Source: Methylobacterium sp. J-077 (lineage in GTDB: Bacteria; Pseudomonadota; Alphaproteobacteria; Rhizobiales; Beijerinckiaceae). From it: a DNA stretch of 64,000 nucleotides. The notes beneath the pieces are model-generated. The model was not told where the DNA came from. It saw only the letters and a list, made by a program, of their open reading frames with translations, and did no database searches. Location: NCBI RefSeq assembly GCF_022829365.1, contig NZ_JAKSYJ010000167.1:1-64000 (forward strand). Reading direction: 5' to 3'. How positions within the stretch are numbered: the stretch's first letter is position 1; each line of letters begins with the position of its first letter. A program made the position numbers and the translations under genes. Below, in pieces: positions 17,894 to 27,689 of this stretch.

Positions 17894-19774
17894 ATGAGCA
17901 CGCGCATCGAGGATTACGCACTGGTCGGCGACTGCCGTTCGGCCGCGCTGATCAGCCGCGACGGCAGCGTCGACTGGTTGTGTTGGCCGCGCTTCGACGC
18001 CGCCGCGCTGTTCGCGCGGCTTCTCGGGACGCGGGAGCACGGCTTCTGGAAGATCTGCCCGGCGGCGGGAGAGGTGGAAACGACCTGGACTTATCGCGAG
18101 GGCAGCCTCGTCCTTGAGACCCGGCACAAGACTTCTTGCGGCGAGGTTCTCGTCACTGATTTCATGCCGGTGGGAGAAGGCTCGCACCTCGTTCGGCTCG
18201 TCGAGGGCGTACACGGACAGGTCGACATGCAGATGGAGCTGTCGGTCCGTTTCGACTACGGCTCGGCCGTTCCATGGGTGACGCGTTCGGAGCTCGGGGA
18301 CCTGCGCGCCGTCGTCGGTCCACATAAGGTCGTGCTGCGCACGGATGTCCCGGTGCACGGCTCGCAATCGCTGACGACGGTGGCCGATTTCGCGGTCCAC
18401 GCCGGCGAGAGCCGCCGCTTCGTCCTCAGCTACTGCGCCTCGTATCTTCCCGATCCGGCCCCGGTCGAGCCGCGTGCGTCGCTCGACGCGACGGATCAGG
18501 TCTGGCGAGGCTGGTCGCAGCGTTGTGCGACCGGTACGGCGGCGGACCGTATGCTCCAGCGCTCGCTGCTGACGCTCAAAGCGCTGATCTACCAGCCTAC
18601 CGGCGGTATTGTCGCGGCGCCGACCGCCTCCCTGCCCGAAGGGCTCGGCGGCGAGCGCAACTGGGACTACCGCTTCTGCTGGATCCGCGATTCGACGTTG
18701 ACGTTGATCGCGCTGATGGACGGGGGCTACATCGACGAGGCGCGCGACTGGCTCGCCTGGCTGCTTCGATCGATCGCCGGAAACCCCGAGCAGGCGCAGA
18801 TCCTCTACGGCATCGCCGGCGAACGCCAGCTTCCCGAGGTCGAGCTCGATTGGCTGCCAGGCTACGAGGACTCGAAGCCCGTGCGGATCGGCAACGCCGC
18901 CGCCGGGCAGTTCCAGCTCGACGTCTACGGCGAGCTATTCGACGCACTTTACCAAGCACATGTCCGCGGCTTGCCGATCAGCGAGGACGGCCTGAAGGTC
19001 GGGCTCGCGATCCTCCACCATCTGGAGACGGCTTGGAGGGAGCCCGACGACGGCATCTGGGAGGTGCGTGGTGGCCGGCGCCATTTCACCCATTCGAAGG
19101 TGATGGCCTGGGTAGCCTTCGACCGGGCCCTGCGCATGCATGAGCTGACCGGGCTCGCCACGACCGCAGAGCAGGCGGTGCGCTGGCGTCAAACCCGCGA
19201 TGAGATCCACGCGGAGGTCTGTGAGAAGGGGTTCGACGCCGAGCTTGGTAGCTTCGTCCAATCCTTCGGCTCCGAGGCGCTGGACGCGAGCCTGCTGCTC
19301 ATCGCCCATACCGGCTTTCTGCCGCAGGACGATCCCAGGGTGGTCGGTACGGTCGATGCCGTCGGCAAGGGCCTGATGCGGGACGGCTTCATCCTCCGCT
19401 ACGAGACCGAGGGACAGGCTACGGACGGACTGTCGGGTAACGAGGGTGCGTTCCTGCCCTGCACGTTCTGGTACGTCGACAACCTCATCGGCCTCGGGCG
19501 GCACGCCGAGGCGGAAACGGTCATCGATCGGCTGATCGGCGTCTTCAACGACCTTGGGCTTGTCAGCGAGGAATACGACGTGAAGCGCAAGCGCTTGGTG
19601 GGCAATTACCCGCAGGCGTTCACGCACGTCGCCCTCGTGAACACCCTGCTGAACCATGCCCGCAGCGAGGGGCCGGCGGCGCGTCACGGTCGCAAGACGC
19701 CGCCGGGGCAAGTCCCGACTGAAGGCGCATCAATCGGCGATCCAACGGCGGTCGCCGGGCGGCGGGCCCTGTGA
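17894..19774 (+). CDS. Glycoside hydrolase family 15 protein (glucoamylase/trehalase-like)
   Basis: A 626-residue protein with the bacterial GH15 layout: an N-terminal beta-sandwich starting IEDYALVGDCRSAAL with GSVDWLCWPRFD, then an (alpha/alpha)6 barrel from about residue 230 with GERNWDYRFCWIRDS. The second catalytic acid is expected in the C-terminal part near GNEGAFLPCTFW. No signal peptide, so cytoplasmic. Members hydrolyse alpha-glucosides or trehalose to glucose; substrate not determinable here. It sits about 300 bases after cyoD and 50 bases before zwf, which would use glucose-6-phosphate. Confidence 0.9.
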   Translation: MSTRIEDYALVGDCRSAALISRDGSVDWLCWPRFDAAALFARLLGTREHGFWKICPAAGEVETTWTYREGSLVLETRHKTSCGEVLVTDFMPVGEGSHLVRLVEGVHGQVDMQMELSVRFDYGSAVPWVTRSELGDLRAVVGPHKVVLRTDVPVHGSQSLTTVADFAVHAGESRRFVLSYCASYLPDPAPVEPRASLDATDQVWRGWSQRCATGTAADRMLQRSLLTLKALIYQPTGGIVAAPTASLPEGLGGERNWDYRFCWIRDSTLTLIALMDGGYIDEARDWLAWLLRSIAGNPEQAQILYGIAGERQLPEVELDWLPGYEDSKPVRIGNAAAGQFQLDVYGELFDALYQAHVRGLPISEDGLKVGLAILHHLETAWREPDDGIWEVRGGRRHFTHSKVMAWVAFDRALRMHELTGLATTAEQAVRWRQTRDEIHAEVCEKGFDAELGSFVQSFGSEALDASLLLIAHTGFLPQDDPRVVGTVDAVGKGLMRDGFILRYETEGQATDGLSGNEGAFLPCTFWYVDNLIGLGRHAEAETVIDRLIGVFNDLGLVSEEYDVKRKRLVGNYPQAFTHVALVNTLLNHARSEGPAARHGRKTPPGQVPTEGASIGDPTAVAGRRAL

Positions 19775-19826
19775 ATGCCGTAAGGGTCATACGCACTCGA
19801 TCGTCCCCACTCGTAGGAGCCTTCGC

Positions 19827-21374
19827 ATGCCGACAGACATCCTTCCCCAGGATCCGGCCCCGGCCGGTACGGAGCCGGCCCCGCCGTGTACACTCGTCAT
19901 CTTCGGCGCCGGCGGCGATTTGACCAAGCGGCTGCTGATGCCCTCGCTGTACAACCTGAAGGACGACGGGCTGCTCGACGACGGGTTCTCGATCCTCGGG
20001 ATCGACCATATCGATCTCGACGACGAGGGGTGGCGTGAGGCACTCACCGAGACGATGCAGTCCTTCACGAAGGATCCCAACGCGGAATTTCACGTCGATA
20101 GGATCGATCCCTCGACGTGGGGCTTCATCCGCGATCGGCTACATTATGCCAAAGGGGATTTTCTCAAGCCGGAGACATTTCAAAGCCTCGTCGGGCGATT
20201 GACGGGCAACGTGATCTTCTACCTCGCGGTGCCGGCCCGCTTCTTCGGTCCGATCGTCGACGGTCTCGGGGCGGCCCAACTCCTACGGCAACCCGAGGGC
20301 TCCTTCCGTCGCGTGGTGATCGAGAAGCCCTTCGGTGCCGACCTGCCTTCCGCGCAGGCCCTCAACGCACGCATTCTGAAGGCGGCCGACGAATCTCAAT
20401 TCTATCGGATCGACCACTTCCTGGGGAAGGAGACGGTTCAGAGCCTCATGGCGATCCGCTTCGCAAACGGCCTCTTCGAGCCACTGTGGCGGCGCGAATA
20501 CGTCGACCACGTCGAGATCACCGCCGCGGAAACGGTAGGGGTCGAGGGTCGCGGAGCCTTCTACGAGGCGACGGGCGCATTGCGCGACATGGTGCCGAAC
20601 CACCTCTTCACCCTGCTCGCGATGGTGGCGATGGAGCCCCCGAACTCGTTCGACGCGGAGGCGGTCCGGGACGAGAAGGCGAAGCTCATGGCCGCGATCC
20701 GCCCGATCCCCGCGCAGGACGCGGTGCGGGGCCAGTACACCGCCGGCAAGGTCGACGGCGTGGCGAAACGGGACTATCGCGACGAGCCCGAGGTCGCGAA
20801 GGATTCCTCGACCGAGACATACGTCGCGTTGAGGTTGGAGATCGAGAACTGGCGCTGGGCCGGCGTGCCGTTCTACCTGCGCACCGGGAAGCATCTGGCC
20901 GGCCGCCGGACCGAGATCGTCGTCGCCTTCAAGCCGGCGCCATACTTGCTGTTCAAGGGGACCGAGACCGGCAGCATCGCACCCAACATCATGAGGCTGC
21001 AGATCGACCCGGTCCAGGGTACGCAGACCCAGTTCAACGCCAAGGTGCCCGGACCTGCGATGCGGCTTGGAAAGGCGGAGACGAGCTTCCGCTACGCGGA
21101 CTGCTTCCCGGAGCGTCCGAACGTGGGCTACGAGACCTTGCTGTACGACTGCATGATCGGCGATGCTACACTGTTCCAACGGGCGGATGCGATCGAGTCC
21201 GCGTGGGCTGCGGTCGAGGCGGTACAGAAAGCCTGGGATGACGGAGCGGGCGAAGTTTCAACCGCTACCCAACCGTACGCATCCGGTACCGACGGCCCAG
21301 ACGCCGCCGACCGGCTTCTCGCCCGGGATGGACGGCTCTGGCTCCCCCTTGGCGTTTGTGATGCCGCGTCTTGA
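19827..21374 (+). CDS. zwf: Glucose-6-phosphate 1-dehydrogenase
   Basis: A 515-residue enzyme of the oxidative pentose-phosphate and Entner-Doudoroff routes, giving 6-phosphogluconolactone and NADPH. The nucleotide-binding motif is IFGAGGDLTKR (about residues 26-36; most homologues have GASGDL), and the substrate motif RIDHFLGKE is present with its catalytic His-Asp. TAGGAG precedes the ATG. It follows the GH15 gene on the same strand; no pgl or edd gene is adjacent, which suggests an accessory copy rather than the main pathway operon. Confidence 0.94.
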   Translation: MPTDILPQDPAPAGTEPAPPCTLVIFGAGGDLTKRLLMPSLYNLKDDGLLDDGFSILGIDHIDLDDEGWREALTETMQSFTKDPNAEFHVDRIDPSTWGFIRDRLHYAKGDFLKPETFQSLVGRLTGNVIFYLAVPARFFGPIVDGLGAAQLLRQPEGSFRRVVIEKPFGADLPSAQALNARILKAADESQFYRIDHFLGKETVQSLMAIRFANGLFEPLWRREYVDHVEITAAETVGVEGRGAFYEATGALRDMVPNHLFTLLAMVAMEPPNSFDAEAVRDEKAKLMAAIRPIPAQDAVRGQYTAGKVDGVAKRDYRDEPEVAKDSSTETYVALRLEIENWRWAGVPFYLRTGKHLAGRRTEIVVAFKPAPYLLFKGTETGSIAPNIMRLQIDPVQGTQTQFNAKVPGPAMRLGKAETSFRYADCFPERPNVGYETLLYDCMIGDATLFQRADAIESAWAAVEAVQKAWDDGAGEVSTATQPYASGTDGPDAADRLLARDGRLWLPLGVCDAAS

Positions 21375-21576
21375 CCAGGATCTGGCGGACAAGGCCGACC
21401 GCCTGCCGGGACGCATCCGGCCCGGCACCCACGACCGTTCGCACCGCGTGCGTCCCTGACCGGCGAGCCGGTGGGTCGCCATGTACGCGACCCTCGTGTC
21501 GGCGTCTGGCGGACCGACGCATCGCGCTGGTGGGCTTGGATGCCACCGGGGGAGCGGTGCGCGCCTATGGCGCAAG

Positions 21577-22116
21577 TTACCGCGCGGTCGACTCTAGGCT
21601 GTACGGGTGGGACGAAACGGTCGGATCGGTAAGGATGTCGAGCGCCGTCGTGGAACTCGTACCGAAGGTGACGAGCAGGAAGCCGGCGCCGAGCGAGAAG
21701 TTCTTCAGGAAATCCCAGAACAGCTCGCGACCCTTGCCGCCGGCCCAGAAATCGCCTGGCTTCCAAAACTGTTTCCAGAGGAGCGCCGTGGTCATGCAGT
21801 ATCCGGCCAGTACGAAGGCCGCCAGGCGGTCGGCGATCCCCGTCACGATGCCGAGCGACATCACGATCTCGACGAAGAGACCGGCGATGATCAATCCGCG
21901 TGCTAACCCGCGGGACGGGGCGATCTCGCTCGCCTGCCTGACGGCCCCAGAGAAATTTAAGATCTTGTCGGCTGCGGAGAACGGCAAAAACAGGATCACG
22001 AGAAGGCAGCGTACGCCGAAGGCGACGAATAGGCTCAGTATCATCATCGCAATCAATGGGCTCCGCACCGCGGGCGTCGGCCGGCGACGCCTCGCGAAAA
22101 TGTAACGTGCCGTCAT
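21577..22116 (-). CDS. DoxX-family membrane protein
   Basis: A 179-residue protein with four hydrophobic helices and the DoxX pattern (LFLPFSAADKILNF near the first helix, KPGDFWAGGKGRELFWDF in the third loop). DoxX proteins are linked to quinone or thiosulfate metabolism and oxidative stress, with no fixed enzyme activity. It is divergent from the GMC oxidoreductase gene across an AT-rich control region. An ATG twelve bases upstream is an alternative start. Confidence 0.8.
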   Translation of the reverse strand: MTARYIFARRRRPTPAVRSPLIAMMILSLFVAFGVRCLLVILFLPFSAADKILNFSGAVRQASEIAPSRGLARGLIIAGLFVEIVMSLGIVTGIADRLAAFVLAGYCMTTALLWKQFWKPGDFWAGGKGRELFWDFLKNFSLGAGFLLVTFGTSSTTALDILTDPTVSSHPYSLESTAR

Positions 22117-22180
22117 ACAATAAGTCAAATATAATTTATCGTTAGAATAACGGTATATTATACCCGTTTCAATCTTATAT

Positions 22181-22199
22181 TGAACTTATATCAAGTTCA
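22181..22199. promoter_or_regulatory. Palindrome in the DoxX/GMC divergent promoter region
   Basis: TGAACTT and AAGTTCA are perfect inverted seven-base arms around ATATC. The palindrome lies in an AT-rich stretch (22110-22200) between divergent genes, 34 bases before the GMC start. It is a good candidate operator; the regulator is unknown. Confidence 0.5.
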
Positions 22200-22232
22200 G
22201 AGAATCTAGCTGTCCATTAGGAGCGCTCAGTC

Positions 22233-23876
22233 ATGGCGGGGGAACATTACGACGTCATCATCGTCGGATCGGGACCCGGAGGCGGGACGATGGCCTGGCG
22301 CTTGGCCCAGACCGGCAAGCGCGTTCTGCTGATCGAGCGCGGCGACTACCTGTTGCGCGAGCCGCGCAACTGGGACAGTCAGGCGGTGATCGTCGATGGC
22401 TATTATCAGGCGAAGGAGACGTGGTACTCCTCGGACGGCAAAAGCTTCCACCCTGGCCTACACTATTACGTCGGCGGGAACTCGAAGTTCTACGGCTCGA
22501 TCCTGTTCCGACTTCGCGAGCGGGACTTCGGCGAGATCTGCCACCAGGACGGCATCGCCCCGGCCTGGCCCGTCGGCTACGACGAGTTCGAGCCCTACTA
22601 CCAGGCCGCCGAGGAACTGTTCCATGTCCACGGCCTTCGCGGTGAGGATCCGACCGAGCCCTGGTCGAGGAAGCCCTACGCGCATCCGCCGGTGTCGAAC
22701 GAGCCGCGGATCCAGAAGCTGTTCGACGACCTGAAGCGGGCCGGCCACCACCCGTTCCACCTGCCGGTCGGCGTGCGCCTCGTCGAGAAGGACGGCCGCG
22801 CGGTGCCGACCTCGCCTTGCATCAAATGCGAATCCTTCGACGGCTTTCCCTGCCCCACCAACGGCAAGTCCGACGCGCAGACCATGGTGGTGGATCCGAC
22901 CTTGCGGGACTGTCCCAACCTGACGCTGCTCACCCGGACCTATATCGAGCGCTTGGTCACGGACGCGGCCGGCCGCACCGTCACGGGCGTGGTTGGGAGG
23001 CGGGACGGTCTGCCCCTCGAGGCCTCCGCAGACCTCGTGGTGGTGGCCTGCGGCGCCCTCTCCTCGGCCCTGCTGATGCTGCGCTCCACCAGCCACCGGC
23101 ATCCGAACGGCCTCGCCAATGGCTCCGATCAGGTCGGGCGCAACTACATGCGCCACAACAACTCGACGGTCTTGGCAATCTCGAAGACGCCGAACCCGAC
23201 GCGATTCCAGAAGACGCTCGGCCTCAACGACTTCTACTTCGGCGACCCGGACCCGAAGGACAACTGGAACTTCCCGCTCGGTCACATCCAGATGGTCGGC
23301 AAGTCGGACGGGGTCCAGATCCACGGCGAGGGCCTGCCAGGCTTCCTGCAATGGTTTCCTGACAAGCCGTTCGACTGGATCGCCAAGCATTCGGTCGATT
23401 TCTGGCTGACCTCCGAGGATATTCCGCTGGCGCAGAACCGGATCTTCTACAAGGACGGGAAGGTCCATCTCGACCTCACCGAGACGAACAGCGAGGCGCA
23501 CAAACGGCTGCGGCATAAGCTGCAGCAGATCTGCGGCTTCACCGATATCCACCCGCACCTGTTCGACCGCTCGCTGTATCTCGGCAAGAACGTACCGATC
23601 GGCGGGACGGCCCATCAGGCTGGGACGCTCCGGTTCGGCGACGACCCGGCGACCTCGGTCCTCGATCGAAACTGCAAGGCCCATCAGCTCGACAACCTTT
23701 ACGTAACGGACGCGAGCTTCTTCCCGTCGATCGGCGCCGTGAACCCGACCCTGACGATTATCGCCAACGCCCTGCGGGTCGCGGATCATCTCATCGCGCG
23801 GATGGGCGCGACGGATCAGATCCCTGCACCGCGCCTGTTCGACCACACCGAGCCACGGGAAACCCTCCATGCTTGA
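22233..23876 (+). CDS. GMC-family FAD-dependent oxidoreductase
   Basis: A 547-residue flavoenzyme. FAD motif GSGPGGG at residues 12-18; active-site His about 461 (GGTAHQAGT) and Asn504 in AVNPTLTIIANALR close the GMC fold. It would oxidise an alcohol or sugar to the aldehyde, ketone or lactone, passing electrons to quinone or oxygen. No signal peptide and no cytochrome partner is seen, unlike gluconate or fructose dehydrogenases. TAGGAG lies before the ATG. The NDH-like gene follows after 170 bases on the same strand. Confidence 0.9.
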   Translation: MAGEHYDVIIVGSGPGGGTMAWRLAQTGKRVLLIERGDYLLREPRNWDSQAVIVDGYYQAKETWYSSDGKSFHPGLHYYVGGNSKFYGSILFRLRERDFGEICHQDGIAPAWPVGYDEFEPYYQAAEELFHVHGLRGEDPTEPWSRKPYAHPPVSNEPRIQKLFDDLKRAGHHPFHLPVGVRLVEKDGRAVPTSPCIKCESFDGFPCPTNGKSDAQTMVVDPTLRDCPNLTLLTRTYIERLVTDAAGRTVTGVVGRRDGLPLEASADLVVVACGALSSALLMLRSTSHRHPNGLANGSDQVGRNYMRHNNSTVLAISKTPNPTRFQKTLGLNDFYFGDPDPKDNWNFPLGHIQMVGKSDGVQIHGEGLPGFLQWFPDKPFDWIAKHSVDFWLTSEDIPLAQNRIFYKDGKVHLDLTETNSEAHKRLRHKLQQICGFTDIHPHLFDRSLYLGKNVPIGGTAHQAGTLRFGDDPATSVLDRNCKAHQLDNLYVTDASFFPSIGAVNPTLTIIANALRVADHLIARMGATDQIPAPRLFDHTEPRETLHA

Positions 23877-24047
23877 CGGGCTGACGTTCGCGCCGGCTCG
23901 GCCACCGCCGCGGCGGATGGGACCTCCCGCTTTCCCGGGGCCGTACCCTGGGCAGGTCGCGTCTCCGTGCGGCCAAGGGCGATCTCCGTATGGTAGCGGT
24001 GCGCATGCCGCAGCCGAGTGTCCCCGCCAGCCTGCGGAGGTGCCGTC

Positions 24048-25334
24048 ATGAGTCCGACACGCATCGTCATCGTTGGCGGAGGCATCTCCGGGATCGATCT
24101 CGCGACCCGGATCGGGCGCAGCCACGGTCGACGCGGTCGTGCGGCGGTCACGCTGATCGACCGAAACCTGGCGCACGTCTGGAAACCGATGCTGCACACC
24201 TTCGCCGCCGGTACGGCCAGGCCAGATCGCGAACAGGTGGACTTCCTGGCGCAGGCCAAGCGGAACCAATTCACGTTCATTCCAGGGTACCTCGACGGCA
24301 TCGACCGTGCGACCCGGACGGTTTCCATCACGCCTCTGGGCCATCGCGACGCATCGCCTCCCCCGCCGCCGTTACATCTCAATTACGATCGACTCGTCCT
24401 GGCGGTGGGCAGTCGCACCAACGATTTCGGCACGCCGGGCGTGACCGAGAATTGCCTCACCATCGACGGCCTCGAAGGTGCCCAGGCACTGCATGAGCGA
24501 TTGCGCCAACTCGCGTTGGCAGCCTTCCGACGGGAAGAGGAACTGAACCTCGCCATCGTCGGCGGCGGGGCGACGGGCGTCGAACTCGCCGCCGAGTTGA
24601 AGCATGCGGTCGATCGTCTGGCGGCGTACGGATCACCGAGCCTACCCCGCCGCTTCCGTCTAGCGCTGATCGAGAGCGGTCCCCGCCTGCTGCCGGCGTT
24701 TCCCGACCACGTCTCGAAAGCGGCGGCCGACACCCTGCGGAAGCTGGATGTCGACGTCCGCCTGGGGGCGAAGGTGACCAGCGCTGATGCCGGGGGCTTC
24801 ACCCTCGACGGCGGCAGCCGGATCGAGGCGAGCATCAAAATCTGGGCTGCCGGCGTAAGGGGACCGGACGTACTCGACCGTGTTGAAGGCTTGGAGCGCT
24901 CGCGAACGGGCCAACTCATGGTGACCCCATCCCTGCGCACCACGAAGGATCCCACGATCCTGGCGATCGGCGATTGCGCGAGCTTGATGGATCCGGGGAC
25001 CGGCAGGTCGGTGCCGGCGACCGCCCAGGCAGCGGCGCAGGAGTCACAGCACCTCGCCCGGCATTTCGAAGCGTGGCAGGGTGGCGACGAGGCGCCGCCG
25101 TTCCGATTTCGCGAGCGAGGGATGATCGTCTCGCTCGCCGACTACAACGGCTGGGGTACGCTCGGGCGCGTCACATTCGGAGGCGGACATCTCAAGGGAC
25201 TGTCCGCGCGCGCCGCGCACGCACTCCTCTATCGGCAGCACCAATTCGGGTTATTCGGACCGATGCGTGGGGCTCTGACTTGGCTGGTAGACGGACTCGA
25301 CCGGCTGATCAGTCCGCCCGTACGGCTGGATTGA
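24048..25334 (+). CDS. NAD(P)/FAD-dependent oxidoreductase, type II NADH dehydrogenase-like
   Basis: A 428-residue two-dinucleotide-binding flavoprotein. FAD motif VGGGISGID at residues 9-17, second Rossmann motif VGGGATGVELAAE at about 175, and the C-terminal FAD segment LAIGDCASLMD. This is the NDH-2 layout: NADH to quinone without proton pumping, at the membrane surface. GGAGGT lies just upstream of the chosen ATG. The ClC gene begins one base after the stop, so the two are co-expressed. It could supply quinol to the CyoABCD oxidase encoded 7 kb upstream. Confidence 0.86.
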   Translation: MSPTRIVIVGGGISGIDLATRIGRSHGRRGRAAVTLIDRNLAHVWKPMLHTFAAGTARPDREQVDFLAQAKRNQFTFIPGYLDGIDRATRTVSITPLGHRDASPPPPPLHLNYDRLVLAVGSRTNDFGTPGVTENCLTIDGLEGAQALHERLRQLALAAFRREEELNLAIVGGGATGVELAAELKHAVDRLAAYGSPSLPRRFRLALIESGPRLLPAFPDHVSKAAADTLRKLDVDVRLGAKVTSADAGGFTLDGGSRIEASIKIWAAGVRGPDVLDRVEGLERSRTGQLMVTPSLRTTKDPTILAIGDCASLMDPGTGRSVPATAQAAAQESQHLARHFEAWQGGDEAPPFRFRERGMIVSLADYNGWGTLGRVTFGGGHLKGLSARAAHALLYRQHQFGLFGPMRGALTWLVDGLDRLISPPVRLD

Positions 25335-25335
25335 T

Positions 25336-26937
25336 ATGGCTGGGGAAAAGCCGTCGGGTGCGATGATTGTTGATGACGGGGCCGGGGACTCCGGGCTCGT
25401 CGGAGGCCCGTCAGAACCGACGGCGACCGCCTCGCCGCAGCCGAACGTCGTGGCCGGTGGCCCGCTCGGCCGGCGCTTCTGGCTACTCGTACCCGTAACG
25501 GGGCTCGCCGCCGGCCTGGGAGCGGGATTGCTGATGTGGCTGCTTACCCTCGTGCAAGGGTTGGCCTTCGGCGAGCGTGGGGATACCTTCCTGGAGGCGG
25601 TGCAGGCGACCGGATTGGCACGCCGCGTTTTGGTGCTGTCCTTCTGCGGCGCCCTTGTGGCCGCCGGCGTCCACGTACTCCGGCACGTCGGACGGCACGG
25701 GGGTGACCTATCGGCGGCGCTGTGGTTCGGGAGCGGCGCACTCGATTTTCCGCGCAACCTCGTCCAAGGCGCGCTCTCGATCGTGGTCGTCGGCCTCGGC
25801 TGCTCGTTGGGGCGCGAGCAGGCGCCCAAGCAAGTGGGGGCCGCCTTCGCCAGCCTGTTCGCCACCCGGGCAGGCCTCGCGGGAAGCCGACGGCGCGTGC
25901 TCACCGCCTTCGGGGCAGGGGCTGGGATCGCCGCCGTGTACGACGTTCCCCTCGGGGGAGCCCTGTTCGCGTTGGAGGTGTTGCTCGGGACACTCGCGCT
26001 GCCCCTCGTCGCTCCCGCCATCGCGACGACGGCGATCGCCACCGCTACGGCATGGCTGCTGCTTCCGGACCGTCAGGTCTACGTGGTACCAACTTACGCG
26101 ACCTCGCCTGCCCTCGTCGCCTTCGCCGTGGTGGCGGGCGTGCCTGCGGGGGCGATCTCTGCGCTCTACGTGCGCGTCGTCGCCTTCGCCGATGCGCGAC
26201 GACCCAAGGGTGGGATGTACGCGGTGGTGGCGCCGCTCGTCGTTTTCGTTGGTCTCGGCCTGCTCGCGATCCCGCTGCCGCAGGTTCTTGGCAACGGCAA
26301 GGACGTGGTTCAACTGGCCTTCACGGGTGCGCTGACGTGGCCTATCCTCGCGGCGATGGCGCTGGCGAAGCCGCTGGCCACCGCGGCCTGTCTCGGCTGC
26401 GGCGCGCCGGGTGGCCTGTTCACCCCGACCATCGCTTTCGGCGCGATGCTCGGAGGACTGGCGGGGGTCGGATGGGCGGTCCTATGGCCGGGGGTCCCTT
26501 GCGGAGCCTGCGCCGTGATCGTCGCTGCGGCGGTACTCGCTGCCACGACGCAAGGTCCCATCTCCGCGGTGGTGCTGATGGTGGAGCTTACGCGCACCCT
26601 CGACGCGATGATGGTGCCGGTCCTCATCGCGGTGGGGGGGGCGATGCTCGCCGCGCGCGCCCTGGAGCCGCGCTCGATCTACGCCTACCGCATCGCGGTC
26701 GGTCGGTTCGCCGCCGTGGCCGCGCCGGGCCGGACGATCTCGGTGGCCGCACACTACCTTGACCTCTTGCGCGGCCTGCGTCCGGACGGTGAGCCGCTTC
26801 TCGTCCTCGACGAGGCCTGCCGCGTGGTCGGACAAGTCTTGCCAGAACGCGTTAGGAATCCCTGTCCGGGCGACGAGCCGTTAGCGACGGCGACCGCGGG
26901 CGATTTCACCGTAAGGTTTCCCCAGGGCGCGCAGTGA
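25336..26937 (+). CDS. ClC-family chloride channel/antiporter
   Basis: A 533-residue protein with about ten hydrophobic helices after a 45-residue hydrophilic start. The selectivity-filter motif is GREQAPKQ (normally GREGPxxQ), keeping the gating glutamate but changing the following glycine; the second motif GGLFTPTIAFGAMLGG is standard. ClC antiporters exchange chloride for protons and help survive acid. It is coupled to the NDH-like gene with one base between. The short C-terminal part does not show full CBS domains. Confidence 0.88.
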   Translation: MAGEKPSGAMIVDDGAGDSGLVGGPSEPTATASPQPNVVAGGPLGRRFWLLVPVTGLAAGLGAGLLMWLLTLVQGLAFGERGDTFLEAVQATGLARRVLVLSFCGALVAAGVHVLRHVGRHGGDLSAALWFGSGALDFPRNLVQGALSIVVVGLGCSLGREQAPKQVGAAFASLFATRAGLAGSRRRVLTAFGAGAGIAAVYDVPLGGALFALEVLLGTLALPLVAPAIATTAIATATAWLLLPDRQVYVVPTYATSPALVAFAVVAGVPAGAISALYVRVVAFADARRPKGGMYAVVAPLVVFVGLGLLAIPLPQVLGNGKDVVQLAFTGALTWPILAAMALAKPLATAACLGCGAPGGLFTPTIAFGAMLGGLAGVGWAVLWPGVPCGACAVIVAAAVLAATTQGPISAVVLMVELTRTLDAMMVPVLIAVGGAMLAARALEPRSIYAYRIAVGRFAAVAAPGRTISVAAHYLDLLRGLRPDGEPLLVLDEACRVVGQVLPERVRNPCPGDEPLATATAGDFTVRFPQGAQ

Positions 26938-27689
26938 TGACGATCCTGTTCGATTGTCCGTCGTCAGATGACTTGGGACATTCTGCGGAGTTCAGGAACA
27001 GCGACCTGACCGGCTGGCTTTGGGCCGGGCGGATTGAGAGGATCTGCTTGGACCAGAGGAGTTGGGGACAAAACGAGGACAGAGGAAATTACCCAAGCTC
27101 CTGCGCGGGTCGGATTTGCCTGATTCTCTCGGGAGATGGGCTGAAGCAAACTGGAACGTCATGGCAAACCGCTTGACCGGCAAGACAGTCGCTCAATAGG
27201 CTTGGTCTAAAAGACCGGTCAGGCCATGGCCCACAATTTGTGCCAAATATCATGTCTTTTAAGTCTATAAATCAGATTTGACTCAAATATTATTATGATG
27301 TATACTTCCGATAACTACAGCGTTCGTACACAATTCGACCGTGTCGATAACTATGCGCGAAGCGTCGACCGGGAAGCCCCGAATGGCAGGGCGCGGGTGG
27401 AACCGATATTGAACGGGGTGGTGGCGCCAAACCTCGAAGCGTGCACAACAGGGTCCAGGTGATGGCCGCTGGGCTGGACTTTCGGTCGCCTGAAGCCGAC
27501 GGCGCGGCGCGGGACCCTTCGCGTCCCATTCCACCGGTCGCGCATCCGGCTCTCTGCCGACCTCGTCGAGTGTCGCCTCGCCGCGTCTGGAATCCCAACG
27601 GCGGCCCGGCCCTAGACCACCCATTGTCAAAATCGTCTCTAAAGAACACAGATCCCCCTACCTTCTGACCTGAGGGAGATGTCGGGCCG
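26938..27689. other. Gap with an IS-end remnant, no gene
   Basis: Contains the 81-base IS-like repeat listed separately and then an AT-rich part (27240-27310). The rest shows no recognisable gene. The region may include the promoter of the cardiolipin-synthase-like gene. Confidence 0.45.
27005..27085 (+). repeat. IS-end-like repeat, copy A (CTGACCGGCTGGCTT type)
   Basis: Eighty-one bases nearly identical to 33166-33246, with about ten differences by eye, including AGAGGAGTTGGGGA and CGAGGACAGAGG at the inner end. Similarity stops sharply at both sides, as expected for the terminus and leader of an insertion sequence. No transposase remains. Confidence 0.65.
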
